Source of the DNA: Amblyomma americanum
Taxonomy: Eukaryota; Arthropoda; Arachnida; Ixodida; Ixodidae
NCBI RefSeq assembly: GCF_052857255.1
Contig: NC_135504.1
Coordinates: 138,769,121 to 138,833,120, forward strand
Reading direction: 5' to 3'
DNA: 64,000 nucleotides
Both the position numbers and the translations under genes were made by a program. Positions 54,580 to 64,000 of the stretch are shown in pieces. How positions within the stretch are numbered: position 1 is the first letter of the stretch; every line of letters begins with the position of its first letter. The notes beneath the pieces are model-generated. The model was not told where the DNA came from and ran no database searches. It saw only the letters and a list, made by a program, of their open reading frames with translations.

Positions 54580-54599
54580 CGACACCGCGTCAGCCATGC
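54555..54599. repeat. Perfect 20-bp inverted repeat at the 5' end of element B
   Basis: GCATGGCTGACGCGGTGTCG (54555-54574) is followed by AGCCC and then its exact complement (54580-54599). The inner arm is element sequence; the outer arm is its fold-back copy, placed at the insertion junction. Confidence 0.9.
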
Positions 54600-54689
54600 G
54601 CATTCTGCGCATTTCGCCTTCACTTGACTGATGTTGTGCATACGGTCCATTCCGAGTACATTTTCTGAAGGCTAGTGTGACCCTTTGTT

Positions 54690-54902
54690 TCACTGATGTT
54701 TAAGTCCCCTCTCGTTGTATTGCGCGACTACATTCGTGAACACCCTGTAAGCAACAGGCAGTAAGTTGATCAATGAGTAATTTTTCAAGGACTTTATATC
54801 CCTTTTCTGAACAATTAAGATGAGGTTAGCGCTCTTCCATGCTCCCGAAGTCGCGAGGCACTGCCTATGCAAAGAGGAAATCATATTTAGCACTATGTAC
54901 AA
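54690..54902 (-). pseudogene. RTE reverse transcriptase fragment (fingers)
   Basis: The minus strand reads SGAWKSANLILIVQKRDIKS, LKNYSLINLLPVAYRVFTNV and VVAQ, aligning with the region before the first catalytic Asp in the fragment at 1-1078 (PEAWKNANIILIHKKGDAKD, LKNYRPISLLSVAYKVHTKV). Confidence 0.75.
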
Positions 54903-55379
54903 GATCTAGAAATTGTACCAGAATTGAATACTAAAGACAGGGATGATATACCTACAGAAAAACACAAACCGGGAACGTACTTGTAGATCCTATTTTTGTT
55001 GTACATAATTTTTATCATGTATATGAATGTTTTAAATACCTTGAGACAAAGCTGGAAAAAACTGGTTCCTCACAGATCAGCAGAACTAAGCGCAGATTGT
55101 TCGCCATCGTGTAGCGGAAATAAGAGCTTTATTACATCAGCCTAAATAGTTATCTACCTAAGATTACCTATGAATAATTTGTACTTTCACTTAAGCCACT
55201 AGTGCCCGCAAGTCCAAATCCCGAGAGCGAAATAACTAATATTAAGAATGGGGTGGACAGCATTTTTCAGGCTCCCTCAGATTATGAATGGCGTTTACCA
55301 GTATCCCTCAAGAGCGAAGTATATAAAAGCAGTATCTAACCGGTACACACCTATGTGACAGATACGCGGAGGCTAACGA
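54903..55379. other. Non-coding stretch
   Basis: No clear gene. It may include decayed RTE thumb sequence, since an RTE C-terminus follows on the plus strand. Confidence 0.35.
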
Positions 55380-55735
55380 AAAAGGTTCAGCTTAAGGACA
55401 GCGCAGCGAGGTATGGAAAGAGAAATGGTATGTGTAACGTTAAGAGACAAGAAGATGGCAGAGTTGGTCAGAGATCAAACAAGGGTTAATAACATCCTAG
55501 TCGAAATCAAGAAGAAATAGGCTTGGGCAGGGCATGTAATGCGAAGTCAAGATAGCCGCTCGTCCTTAAGGGTAACGGAGCGGATTCTAAGAGACGGCAA
55601 GCGTAGCAGTGGGTGGCAGAAGGTTAGGTGGGCGGATGAGATAAAAAATTTTGCGGCGATAAGGTTCCCCCAGCTGGCACAGAACAGGGTTAATTGCAGA
55701 GATATTGTTACGTGGCGCCGAGCCTAAGAGTGAGG
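55380..55735 (+). pseudogene. RTE C-terminal fragment
   Basis: After a stop, the plus strand encodes AWAGHVMRSQDSRSSLRVTE and RDGKRSSGWQKVRWADEIKN, the conserved C-terminal tail found in RTE-type proteins (WAGH..R..D.R, GK R..GR...RW.DE). It is cut at about 55705 by what looks like a miniature LTR element. Confidence 0.72.
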
Positions 55736-56390
55736 CGCGATGAACGATGAATAGTAGAAATGATTTAATGGCATCTGGCCCAGCCCAAGCGCTCCGTACC
55801 GCGCCACTGCCAACTTCGTCCTCTTCGTAACACTACCCGGGGCCACGAGTGATCGTCCCGATCGTTGACGAAGAGACGCACGAAATAGGGATGAGCTTCA
55901 AGGGATGGTTCAACAGTGAGGAGAAAGTGATGACGTGCTGGCCGCCACGATGAAGGAGATGGCCGAATGATTTTCGGTCTACGAAGCATCGGGGCGGCAG
56001 GTTGCCAGGAGCCGACGGCCGAGGCCCTTGGGCGCACCGAACGGTATGGGCAGGGGGGCGGTGTCCTCACACGTGGGCAGTGTCTCAGGTCAGTCGGGTC
56101 ATGGGTTCGGGTCGCGGCAGCGTCGTCATGTCGTCTTGTGTTCGGGGCGGGGGACGGGGCTGGGGTAAGCGGCGAGGTCTGTTCAGGTCCTGCGAGCTGG
56201 GGCACAGCCGGGCCCGGCGAACCAGATGCACACGGCCGCTGAGCACGGCAGGTGGATGACGTCGAGCCTCCGAGACCAGGATGGCGATGAGGACCGAGGA
56301 CCTCACACCAAATGTTACACGGCGGCCAGCCAAAGAATAAGGCGCTATGAACGATAAATAACACCATCTGCCGGGCTAGTTGGTTGCGAT
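55706..56390 (-). mobile_element. Candidate miniature LTR retrotransposon (TRIM-like)
   Basis: On the minus strand a 127-bp unit at 55706-55832 begins TGTTACG and ends CGTAACA, perfect inverted termini as in LTRs. A diverged partner begins at 56313 (fwd TGTTACACGGCGGCC, then ATGAACGAT in the same relative place). Just inside that partner, reading the minus strand, is TTTGGTGTGAGGTCC, a possible primer-binding site. The 480 bp between hold only low-complexity Pro/Arg frames and no recognisable gag or pol. The size fits a TRIM. The outer limit near 56390 is uncertain. Confidence 0.5.
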
Positions 56391-56640
56391 CCATATATAT
56401 CAGCAACGCGACACTTGTGCTTCTGCTTCTCCTTGCTGTTCTGTGTCCGCGCTGCTAATACATACAGATGAACGATGGCAGAGATATGGTTTGTTGTTGT
56501 CTTGCTGTTTGCCTCACGACATGGCACATACCAACAAGGGGGGTTGGCCATGGCCTGGCGGGGACTATTTGCATTGCAGGAAGACGAAGACGTTGTTCGA
56601 TCGCCTGTCGCCTCAGCTCTGTTTATTTAGCTAATTTTTC

Positions 56641-57450
56641 CTAAAGGTGCTTGAACGAACGTTTAAGCGAACATGAGCGCTCACTTGAAAAAGGCACTGG
56701 CTCTAATCTAGCGCTTCATTGCAAGGAGTGTAAATGCATGCCTCGTTTACGCGAAACTGTAGTTCTTGATAGGAGTAGAGACAGTGTAGCCCGGGAATTG
56801 AAGGAAGCTTTCTTGATAAAAAGAAAGGGCTTGGAATGTGTCAGTGACGCGTCTAAATCTTTGTACGGAAGTGAACTTGCCTTTTTGGAACAACATTGCT
56901 AAAATATTTATTGTTAACTACGCGTCTTTCAATCGTTGAGTGTCACTGTTGCATCGTTTTTTTGTTAAGGTCTGTGAATTTTTTAGCCTTACGTTGCTAC
57001 ATTCTGTCAATTTTATTCTTTCCAGAATTCCATTTCTTCAGTTTTTATTGGTTTTACCCTTATTATCTGCTATGGATGTTTTATCGGTTTTTATGGCTCT
57101 TTACACCTTGTGACATTAACTGTTTAAGTCAACGTGTAGTTTTTGTTGCCATCCCTTTGAGTTCCTGCGGACTTTTAGCCTTTTCACCCTGTTGTGGTTT
57201 TATCGCTTTTATGGCTCTTTACACCATGTGACATTAACTGTGTATAGTCATTGAGTGTAGTTTCCTTTTAGTTACCACCCCTTTTGAGATTCAGTTGACT
57301 GTTGGCTTTATCATCTTGTTTATTATCGCTTTTTGGCTCTTTGCATCATGTGACGTTGACTGCATCTGACTATCTTTGCCACTGCCTTCCTATATATTGC
57401 GCGAGTTTCGCTCAATGAATTCAGTTGTCAGTCAGCGCTAATTCCTGTCA
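56641..57450 (+). pseudogene. Third Penelope-like family: GIY-YIG C-terminal fragment and 3' region
   Basis: The plus strand encodes NERLSEHERSLEKG, SNLALHCKECKCMPR and ARELKEAFLIKRKGLECVSD to the stop at 56902. This is the end of a GIY-YIG endonuclease as in Penelope-like proteins (compare INERAGEHSRSLK in family 2). The downstream 57075-57370 holds three imperfect repeats of about 120 bp. The piece is too short to assign more precisely. Confidence 0.7.
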
Positions 57451-57692
57451 CTTCCTCGTTTCGCCTTCCGGCTTCTTCTTTAGCGCTGTTTTCACTATTT
57501 TCAGAATGGACCAACTAGCCCAGCAAAAAGTTCTGCTAATTTTTCCTAATTTACCTAGATTTATTTGAATATTCGAGGACGGCAGCATCTTCAAGGCGGT
57601 ACTGTCCCTACGGTAAGAGTACGGCTGCTCCGGCGCCGGGAAGCCTAAAGGGACCACGCCATTCAAAGGAGGCTGGCTCGGAAGAGGCGGTC
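57451..57692. other. Probable 5' UTR of I-like element G
   Basis: Non-coding. Element G probably begins near 57520, but I cannot fix the exact end and see no target duplication. Confidence 0.4.
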
Positions 57693-59042
57693 TTGCCTTC
57701 CCAGGCTGTGGAGCGACCAGAACATGGACACGACCACCCGTCCAGCGAGACCTCATCGCTTAGTGGGGCTGAGTCAACGATTGTGGACGGTGACGAGACA
57801 GTGGCCGATATGGCTGACGTGGACAACGAGGGCTTCAAGTTGGTGAGTCATCGCAAGCAACGAACGGTAGGGATCCCGGTAGTGGTTGAGCCCACAGAAA
57901 AGGGGGTTGATTTAAGAGAGAAGAATCCCATCTTACTTTTCGCGACCATTGAATCACTGCTGGGATCAGCTCCGATTCGAAGTCGGTTCACCATGCACGG
58001 GGCTCTTCAGCTGGATGTCTCGACGGAAGAGCAGGTTGACATGCTCCTGCAGAGCTCTCAGATTTTTGGCATCAAAGTTAACGTTGCCCCATTCCTACAT
58101 GAAGAACACCTGTGTTATTAAGGGTGTACCAATGTGGTATTCAGAACGCGACCTAGTTGATTATCTGAAACCACAAGGTGTGCTGCACGTGAAACTACTT
58201 GTGCGTCATGTGGAGTCTCCAGGAAAATAATGGGCTGCGAAACCTACCAACTCTATCGTGTTGACATTCGCTCCCAACTCAGAGCGCCCCGAAAAATTTA
58301 TCTGGGATTCACAAAACACGCAGTTCCAGATTTCACTAAAGCTCCTCCACGGTGTTTTAGATGCCAACGGTTTGGGCACGTGGCCAAAGTTTGCACAAAG
58401 GATCGACGCTGTAAGCGGTGCGGAGGCGACCACGCCTTTAAAACCTGCAGGGCAGATTTTGCTTGCGCCAATTGCGGTGGCGATCATCCAGCGAGTTTCG
58501 GAGGCTGCCCCTTCCGTGTGAGCGCTCTGCACCGTCGGATGTCCTTTATTGGTGGTCCAAAAAGCCCACCGACTGAGACGCCTGTCCCAGGATTAGACGA
58601 GTTCCCAGTATTGGAGTCTAATGTTGTTGCGTTGCCCAACAATGTCCCTAAGAGACCTGAGTCCAGCAAGACGCCAAGGCCCAGTGCGCGCGAGCCGACT
58701 GTTCGACCTCCAGCAAAAAGTGTCCATGTTCCTGAGCGGCCGGATCACAGCCAGACTCCACGACAAGGGGGACCCTCATATGCACAAGTGACAAAAAAGC
58801 CAGCTACTGCGGCCAAGAGTGTTTTCCCGTCGGCATCTTTTGTCGATGTTGTAAGTGAGTGCGTTGCGCAAAATAAGGAGCTCAAAAATCAAGGTATGTC
58901 TGACCTTTTTCATGTTTTGTTTGGGGCCCTGCGTTCGCATGTACCAGCGATGGCGCCTGGTAGCCTGAAGAACTTCCTACAGCTGGTGCTTTCTTTTGAG
59001 TCCCTAATTTCCACCTTCGCAGCAAACTTCCGTGCGAACTAA
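57693..59042 (+). pseudogene. ORF1 (gag-like) of I-like element G, frameshifted
   Basis: Three frames make up the protein: 57693-58110 (VDNEGFKLVSHRKQRTVGIP, NPILLFATIESLLGS), then 58110-58228 (IKGVPMWYSERDLVDYLKPQ) ending in a TAA, then from about 58285 RKIYLGFTKHAVPDF into the C-terminal part. Three zinc-knuckle-like motifs follow: CFRCQRFGHVAKVC, CKRCGGDHAFKTC and CANCGGDHPASFGGC. A Pro-rich linker (GPSYAQVTKKPATAAK) and a helical tail end at 59042. ORF2's ATG is at 59044. Confidence 0.82.
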
Positions 59043-59043
59043 A

Positions 59044-62000
59044 ATGGATGGGGCTAAACATCGTGGATCTCATATGCACCGAAAAGTGCCGTTTATATTG
59101 CAGTGGAACTGCGCTGGGATTTTAAGTCGGTTAGCTGAACTAAAACTATTCTTGAAAGAGACTTGTGTTCCAGTATTGCCCTGTCAGAAGCTGGCCTGCC
59201 AAGCGGGAGACGTTTGACTGGATATGTCGCCCATAAAAACTGCAGCATAAAGTCATTTCCTGCAGGAAGTGCTGCGCTTTACATAAGAAGAGAAATTCCA
59301 CATGTTTCTCTAAGCGTTGCCGATCTTTGCACGGATGACATTGAGGTAGCGGCTGTGAGAATACAGCTCGGCTCTCGAACCCTTTCTATTGCATCCGTGT
59401 ACGTGTCTCCGCGGAAGACGGTAGCATTAGATTTGTTTCTACAGCAGCTCTGCGACCGCTGCGCAGCACCTAGAATCATCTGCGTTGATTTCAATGCCCA
59501 TCATGCCGTTTGGGGTGACAGGAACAGGGATTCCCGTGGACGCAAACTTGTAGAGGTTATTGACAGTTTGGACCGGTGTGTTGCCAATGACGGCAGCCCC
59601 ACTTTTTTCCGGCCTCCAGCCTCAGCGACAGCTATAGACCTGACACTGCATTCACCTGACGTCCGCGTGAGTTGGTCAGCAGCGCCTGACCGCATGGGAA
59701 GTGATCACTATCCGATTTTTGTGTTTGCTGCCGACTTTCGTATGCATGGTCCTAAATTTAGTAACGTGGTCAACTGGGACAAGTACAGAAAGCACCTAGA
59801 ACGTGTTTCTGGTGATGTTGTTGACAAAATGATTTCTAGTAAGGTAGCAGCAACTACGGCGGTCAAGTTACCTGATCATTTTCCGGCCCCGGATTTAAAA
59901 CTCAGGAACCTTTGCGCAGCGAGAAGAAGGGCGGAGCGCCAACTCGTGCGGAAGAAGGACGACAGGCAACTGAAGACGACCTTCAATAGGCTTAATTCTG
60001 CTATTAGACGGCACACGAACAAGCTGTACAGGTCGCAATGGGCCTCATTCTGTGCTAGTTTGACTGTGTTCTCACCGATATGGTGAGTTATTGGCAGCCT
60101 TGCTGGAGAATCTCGCGCTTTGAAGCCTTTTGAAGCTCTTGCAATACGCAAGGAAAAACCTATTGCGTGCTTCGCAGAGGAATTTGCAGACGCACTCGTA
60201 CGCGCTGATTCTGGAATAGATATATATACACCACCTGCTTCCTCCAGGTCTATCATGGACGTCCCGTTCACGCTTCGTGAGCTTCAGACTGCGCTCAGTG
60301 GCCTGCGGCGCCGGTGTTGACAAGGTCCCGACGGCATCACCAATCAAATGCTGAATAATCTGCCCTTGCAACTCAGAAAGGAGATCCTCAACTTCATCGA
60401 TCGAGTTTGGGAAACTGGCGATGTTCCTCTGTCATGGAAGGTGGCACATGTAGTTCCAGTACTGAAGCCTGGCAAAGACATGACAGACCTTGCCTCGTAT
60501 CGCCCTGTGTCATTGACCTCTTGTGTAGCTAAGTAGATGGAGAAGCTGATAAATGAACGCTTATCATGGTGGCTTGGGGACAGCAAGGCACTGCCATCAT
60601 GTATGACAGGATTCCGCCGAGGTCTTAGTGCCCAAGATAGCGTCTTAGACTTGATCAGTCACATTGAACACCAGAGAGCTTTCGGCCTTTCCACCTTAGC
60701 TTAGCCATTTTTCTTGATGTTGCGAAAGCTTACGACAGCGTGCTTCAGAGCTCAATTCTAAACAGTTTACAAGGCATGGGCATACAGGGCCACATGTTAA
60801 GATTCATTTACAAGTTTATAAGTGATCGCGCGGTTCGTGTACGGTTAGGGAGTGCGTTAAGCACCGAAAGGGTTCTATCACGAGGTGTGCCTCAAGGAAG
60901 TGTTCTTTCCCCCACGCTCTTTAACGCCGTAATGGCTGGCCTACCCGATTCGTTGAAAAAAAGTTGCAGGCAAGTGCGTATGTCACTTTATGCTGACGAC
61001 ATCTGTATTTGGATTACTGGCTACCAACACAAGCGATTAGCCCTGATAGCTTGACAGGTTATACTTTCGGCACAAGCTTACCTTCAAGGTGTAGGGTTGT
61101 CTCTGTCAATGGATAGATCCGGCTTTATTCTGTTTCCAGGTGCAGGAAGACGCCAAGCCCGGTTGAAGATAGACCTCGGTCACTCTTGCATCCGTCAATT
61201 CAACCACGCGCGTTTCCTGGGCGTCATTATTGACTCCCGTCTACAGTGGCGAAAAGCTGTAGACGCAATTGTTTCATCTATATCTTTTCGTCTCAATGTG
61301 ATCCGTAGAATTGCACGGGAGCAATGGGGAAACCATCCTTCTTCAGTGGTCAAACTTCACGAAGCGCTGGTGGTCAGCCGGATAATGTATCAATTACCTT
61401 TCATTTCCCCCTCGGCATCACAACTTGAGCGTCTCGAAGTTGTCCACAGAAAGGGCCTAAGAAGAGCCATTGTAGTTCCCCAGGCGGCTGCGAATAAGGC
61501 AGTACTTCATGAGTCCCTATCGAAACCTCTTAGCCTTATCGCTTTTCAGAGACTAGTAATGCATCTTGACCGCTTAGGAGAGACGGTAGCTGGGCGATCC
61601 CTTCTCCAGCGGCTCTGCATGAGATATGAGTCGAAGGCTTACTTGGCACTCAATACTCTTAGTTCTTTAGGCATTAATGTCCGAAGGCAAAGGAAACGGT
61701 TGAAACCCCCCTGGTCTTTTCCGACCCTCGACTGTAAGGTCACAATTCCCCATGTGAGCGTAAAGCGCAGCTCTGCTTTGGCAGCAACGCGTTCGCTTGT
61801 ACTGGAATACTTGGAAACAGAGTATGCCTGCCATCTTCAAATTTTCACGGATGGTTCTGTGGACAAGGTCAAAGAAGCTAGCGCAGCGGCTTTTACATGC
61901 CTTCTTTGGACTGTAAGTGGTCCGTACGCTGTACTGCTGTCGTATCCTCCACAACGGCTGAGAGTGTTGCTATTGAGGCGGCTTTACGGAAGTTAGGGTC

Positions 62001-62652
62001 TTGTCCGGCTCAACCTGTTGTCATCCTAACTGATTCAAAATCTGCCCTTCAGAGGTTAGAGCGCGGATTCCCTACTGACGCCTTGTCTCTAAGCTCTCTG
62101 CGCTTGGTGCAGAATCTGCACAGCAGAGGCTTTACTCTACATTTCCAGTGGGTGCCCTCTCACATAGGAGTCAACGGTAATGAGGTGGCAGACAGTCTCG
62201 CCCATAAAGCTCTTTCAAGGATTCCATTAAAAAAAGTACCTCAAGATGGAAAATGTCTCTGCAGGAAAACGGTGCTCGATCATTTCAGTACCCTGTGGAG
62301 TGCGTCCCACAGGCCATGTGTGACCAAGGGACTGAGATCTCAGGCGACCCTTCTACATCGAATTCGCTCGGCCTCTGCTCGCACTCCTGCATGGATGCAT
62401 AAGACTGGCATAGCATCGTATCCGCTCTGCTCTTTATGTGGTGTGTGCGGGTATATCGAACATTATATTATGTACTGCCCAGAGTACAACGCGGAAAGGC
62501 AGGTGATGTTCGCTTCCTTCAAGAAGACAGTAACCCGTCACAGCACAGTGCAGGACATTGTCTACCCGAGTGGAAACCAGACGTGCAGAAGGGAGGCTGC
62601 ACGCCTTATTTTAACATTTTTGCAGGGCACGGATCTTGTTTTTAAATGGTGA
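59044..62652 (+). pseudogene. ORF2 of I-like element G: endonuclease, reverse transcriptase, RNase H; disrupted
   Basis: ATG 59044 starts MDGAKHRGSHMHRKVPFILQ and reaches WNCAGI; a frame shift near 59172 follows. The endonuclease continues ALSEAGLPSG, ASVYVSPRKT, CVDFNAHHAVWGDR and MGSDHYPIFV. Stops lie at about 60082, 60318 and 60534, with a shift near 60702. The reverse transcriptase shows YRPVSLTSCVAK, IFLDVAKAYDSV, RGVPQGSVLSPTLFN and LYADDICIW. A stop follows at 61052. The RNase H domain (IFTDGSVD, then after a shift near 61900 ILTDSKSALQRLE, FQWVPSHIGVNGNEVADSLA) and a CSLCG..H..YC tail end at 62652. All main catalytic motifs remain readable. Confidence 0.88.
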
Positions 62653-63020
62653 CAGCAGGAACGGACAATGGCCTACTGTGATTGAATGTGTGCGTAGATG
62701 GTGTCTTCCGGACTGGACTACTTTATACTGTGGGTGAATGTGTGTATGGATTGTGGCACTACAATGGCGTATGTTCTACTGTGACTGAATATGTGCATAG
62801 ATGGTGACTTCTGAAGTGGACTGTGATGTGAACTGTGTGGATTGATTGTGTGCATAGATGGTGACTGCGGGATGGAATGTGTGCTATTATAAGAGACTGT
62901 GCGCTTAGCGGGGTAGATGCGGCATTGTTAATATCGAAGGGATGCTGCGGAGGAGCAATTGCCGGAAGATAAAGCAAGTCTAACCCCACCTGTAGCCTTC
63001 AACACCTCAACCTCAACCTC
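62653..63020 (+). repeat. 3' UTR of element G with imperfect tandem repeats
   Basis: Between 62665 and 62880 a unit of about 50-100 bp containing GTGATTGAATGTGTGCGTAG-like words followed by ATGGTG recurs at least three times with changes. The UTR ends with CTCAACCT repeats. Confidence 0.65.
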
Positions 63021-63089
63021 TTTGCATTGCAGATTGCATAGAAATATGATTTAATATGATGATTGAAATATTATTTAATATAATACAGG

Positions 63090-64000
63090 TAATATAAAGC
63101 AGTGCTCCAAGGACCGAATCCTCGGCTTCAATTTTCTTCGCGAACAATATTGCGATCATCGACCTTCGAGAACTTATGGCCCCACTCTTCACTCAATGTG
63201 CCATATGCGACGAGTGATCCGGGCACATCAGTTTTTCTCGTGCACGACGACCACATCACACTACCACCACCGAGCCCTAGCTTGTTATTTACGGTGGAGT
63301 GCGACGCCCCACGCGCACCAAGGCAAAGCTGAAGGCCACCTGTGGTGACTACTGAGCCACCGAGTTCGCGTCACCCTGGGGTCCTTGCCCTACACGCCAA
63401 GCAAACTCAGTATATATAGTAAAGAACTTTAGCACTGAATACCACCATTTGCCGAAAGCAACAGTCATCGCCTATTTGGATGAGGTTCGCCAGCCTATTC
63501 CGCACTGCACGTTGTCAGCTTTCGACGACAGCATCCCCAGGGAGCATCAGGGGGACAGTTAAGACTGCCGTGAATCCTGATTTAAACACTGTTTAGAAAT
63601 AACGCCAGCAAGCCATGCTTGACTCCTTCCGTGAATGCTTCGTGACCACCTCTAAGGTGTGGATGACTTCTGTGACGAAATGTGGTATTATAGTTGATGA
63701 CAGCAAAACAGCTATCCATCAACACCCCTACCAGTGTCAGTGAAAGAAGGTGAGGCGATTCGGATTCATGTTGACGAAATGCTCCGGAATGAAGTACTTC
63801 AGCCGGCAAGCAGCCCTTCGGCTTCGCCCGTTTTGCCCTTCACAAAGAAGGATACGGCACTCAGATTTGGCATCGACTTAGACGGCTCAACAAGATTACA
63901 AAAAAAGGATGTGTAGCTGCTACCCCAAATCGGTGACTCGTTGGACCACCTTCGTGATGCTCGCTACTTTTCCTTCTCTGGTCTCAACAGTAGGTAGTGG
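63090..64000 (+). pseudogene. Ty3/gypsy pol fragment (protease end and reverse transcriptase start), runs off right edge
   Basis: From about 63112 decayed frames give DRILGFNFL and FLVHDDHITLPP, which resemble the region after the aspartic protease in gypsy pol. From 63606 MLDSFRECFVTTSKVWMTSV and then, after a shift, KEGEAIRIHVDEMLRNEVLQ, SSPSASPVLPFTKKD and LRFGIDLDGST match the start of a gypsy reverse transcriptase (where VDYR has become IDLD). A stop at about 63914 and further shifts follow, with DSLDHLRDARYFSF near the edge. The catalytic YVDD region would lie beyond the window. It is a broken copy. Confidence 0.82.

Larger units (their letters stand above)
57520..63020 (+). mobile_element. 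I-like non-LTR retrotransposon 'G' with RNase H, decayed
   Basis: A LINE of about 5.5 kb with a zinc-knuckle ORF1 and an ORF2 in the order endonuclease, reverse transcriptase, RNase H, Cys/His tail. The 3' end is a short CCTCAACCTCAACCTC repeat (62997-63020). The domain order matches element C, but the proteins are clearly different. Many stops and frameshifts make it inactive. Confidence 0.82.

Noticed and set aside
53506..54693. 395-residue repetitive protein upstream of element B
   Set aside because: It is the promoter monomer array read through, in a frame that does not join ORF1 because the last monomer is one base short.
55765..56406. Arg/Pro-rich 213-residue protein
   Set aside because: It overlaps the candidate miniature LTR element, is compositionally biased and has no recognisable domain.

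Overview
This window looks like arthropod nuclear DNA, most likely from a hard tick (Ixodidae). The evidence is a tRNA-derived SINE at 44951-45297 that resembles the tick Ruka family, CR1-like LINEs ending in (AAAT)n, I-like LINEs with RNase H, several Penelope-like elements (PLEs), and intron-like interruptions in a THAP/P-type transposase. I find no convincing host gene. The window is a nested graveyard of transposable elements of different ages. The species call is inference from repeat content.

Layout: an RTE fragment (1-1078, minus); an apparently intact CR1-like element 'A' (2105-7672, plus); a decayed I-like element 'C' (8386-13964, plus) with a 13-bp target-site duplication; a deleted Ty3/gypsy element (15812-17696) holding a CR1 3' end; a THAP/P-element-type transposase gene (18652-24086, minus) split by a PLE (20156-23004); a complex PLE insertion of two head-to-tail copies plus an inverted partial copy (24582-30043); mostly anonymous DNA to 32654; a decayed CR1-like fragment (32655-34714, minus); a LINE (36931-41916, plus) split by a second PLE family (38065-41380); an about 800-bp (TG)n/(TGCG)n tract; RTE, SINE and LINE fragments (43640-48780); a second apparently intact CR1-like element 'B' (49421-54579, minus); RTE scraps and a candidate miniature LTR element (54690-56390); a third PLE fragment (56641-57450); a decayed I-like element 'G' (57520-63020, plus); and a gypsy pol fragment running off the right edge.

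The most interesting system is the pair of CR1-like elements A and B. They are clearly diverged but share one architecture. (1) The 5' end is an array of promoter monomers (5 x 276 bp in A, 4 x 257/258 bp in B). The two monomers are unrelated in sequence, each has a TATA box, and each element's genomic 5' end falls exactly in register about 32 bp downstream of that TATA. (2) In both, the array joins the unique body at the same sequence, TGCAG|GTTAGT. (3) ORF1 starts with a short hydrophobic leader ending in a virus-like 2A ribosome-skipping motif (DVELNPGP in A, DVESNPGP in B), followed by a coiled coil and an L1-ORF1p-like RNA-binding domain. (4) ORF1 ends in one UAG, and ORF2 (endonuclease plus reverse transcriptase, exactly 940 codons in both) continues in the same frame with no AUG before the first endonuclease catalytic residues. 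The inferred expression scheme is one mRNA giving a skipped leader peptide, ORF1 protein, and an ORF1-ORF2 fusion by UAG readthrough or some non-AUG restart. 2A motifs in CR1-type LINEs are known from other animals. The combination with an in-frame amber junction and swappable promoter monomers is what deserves testing.
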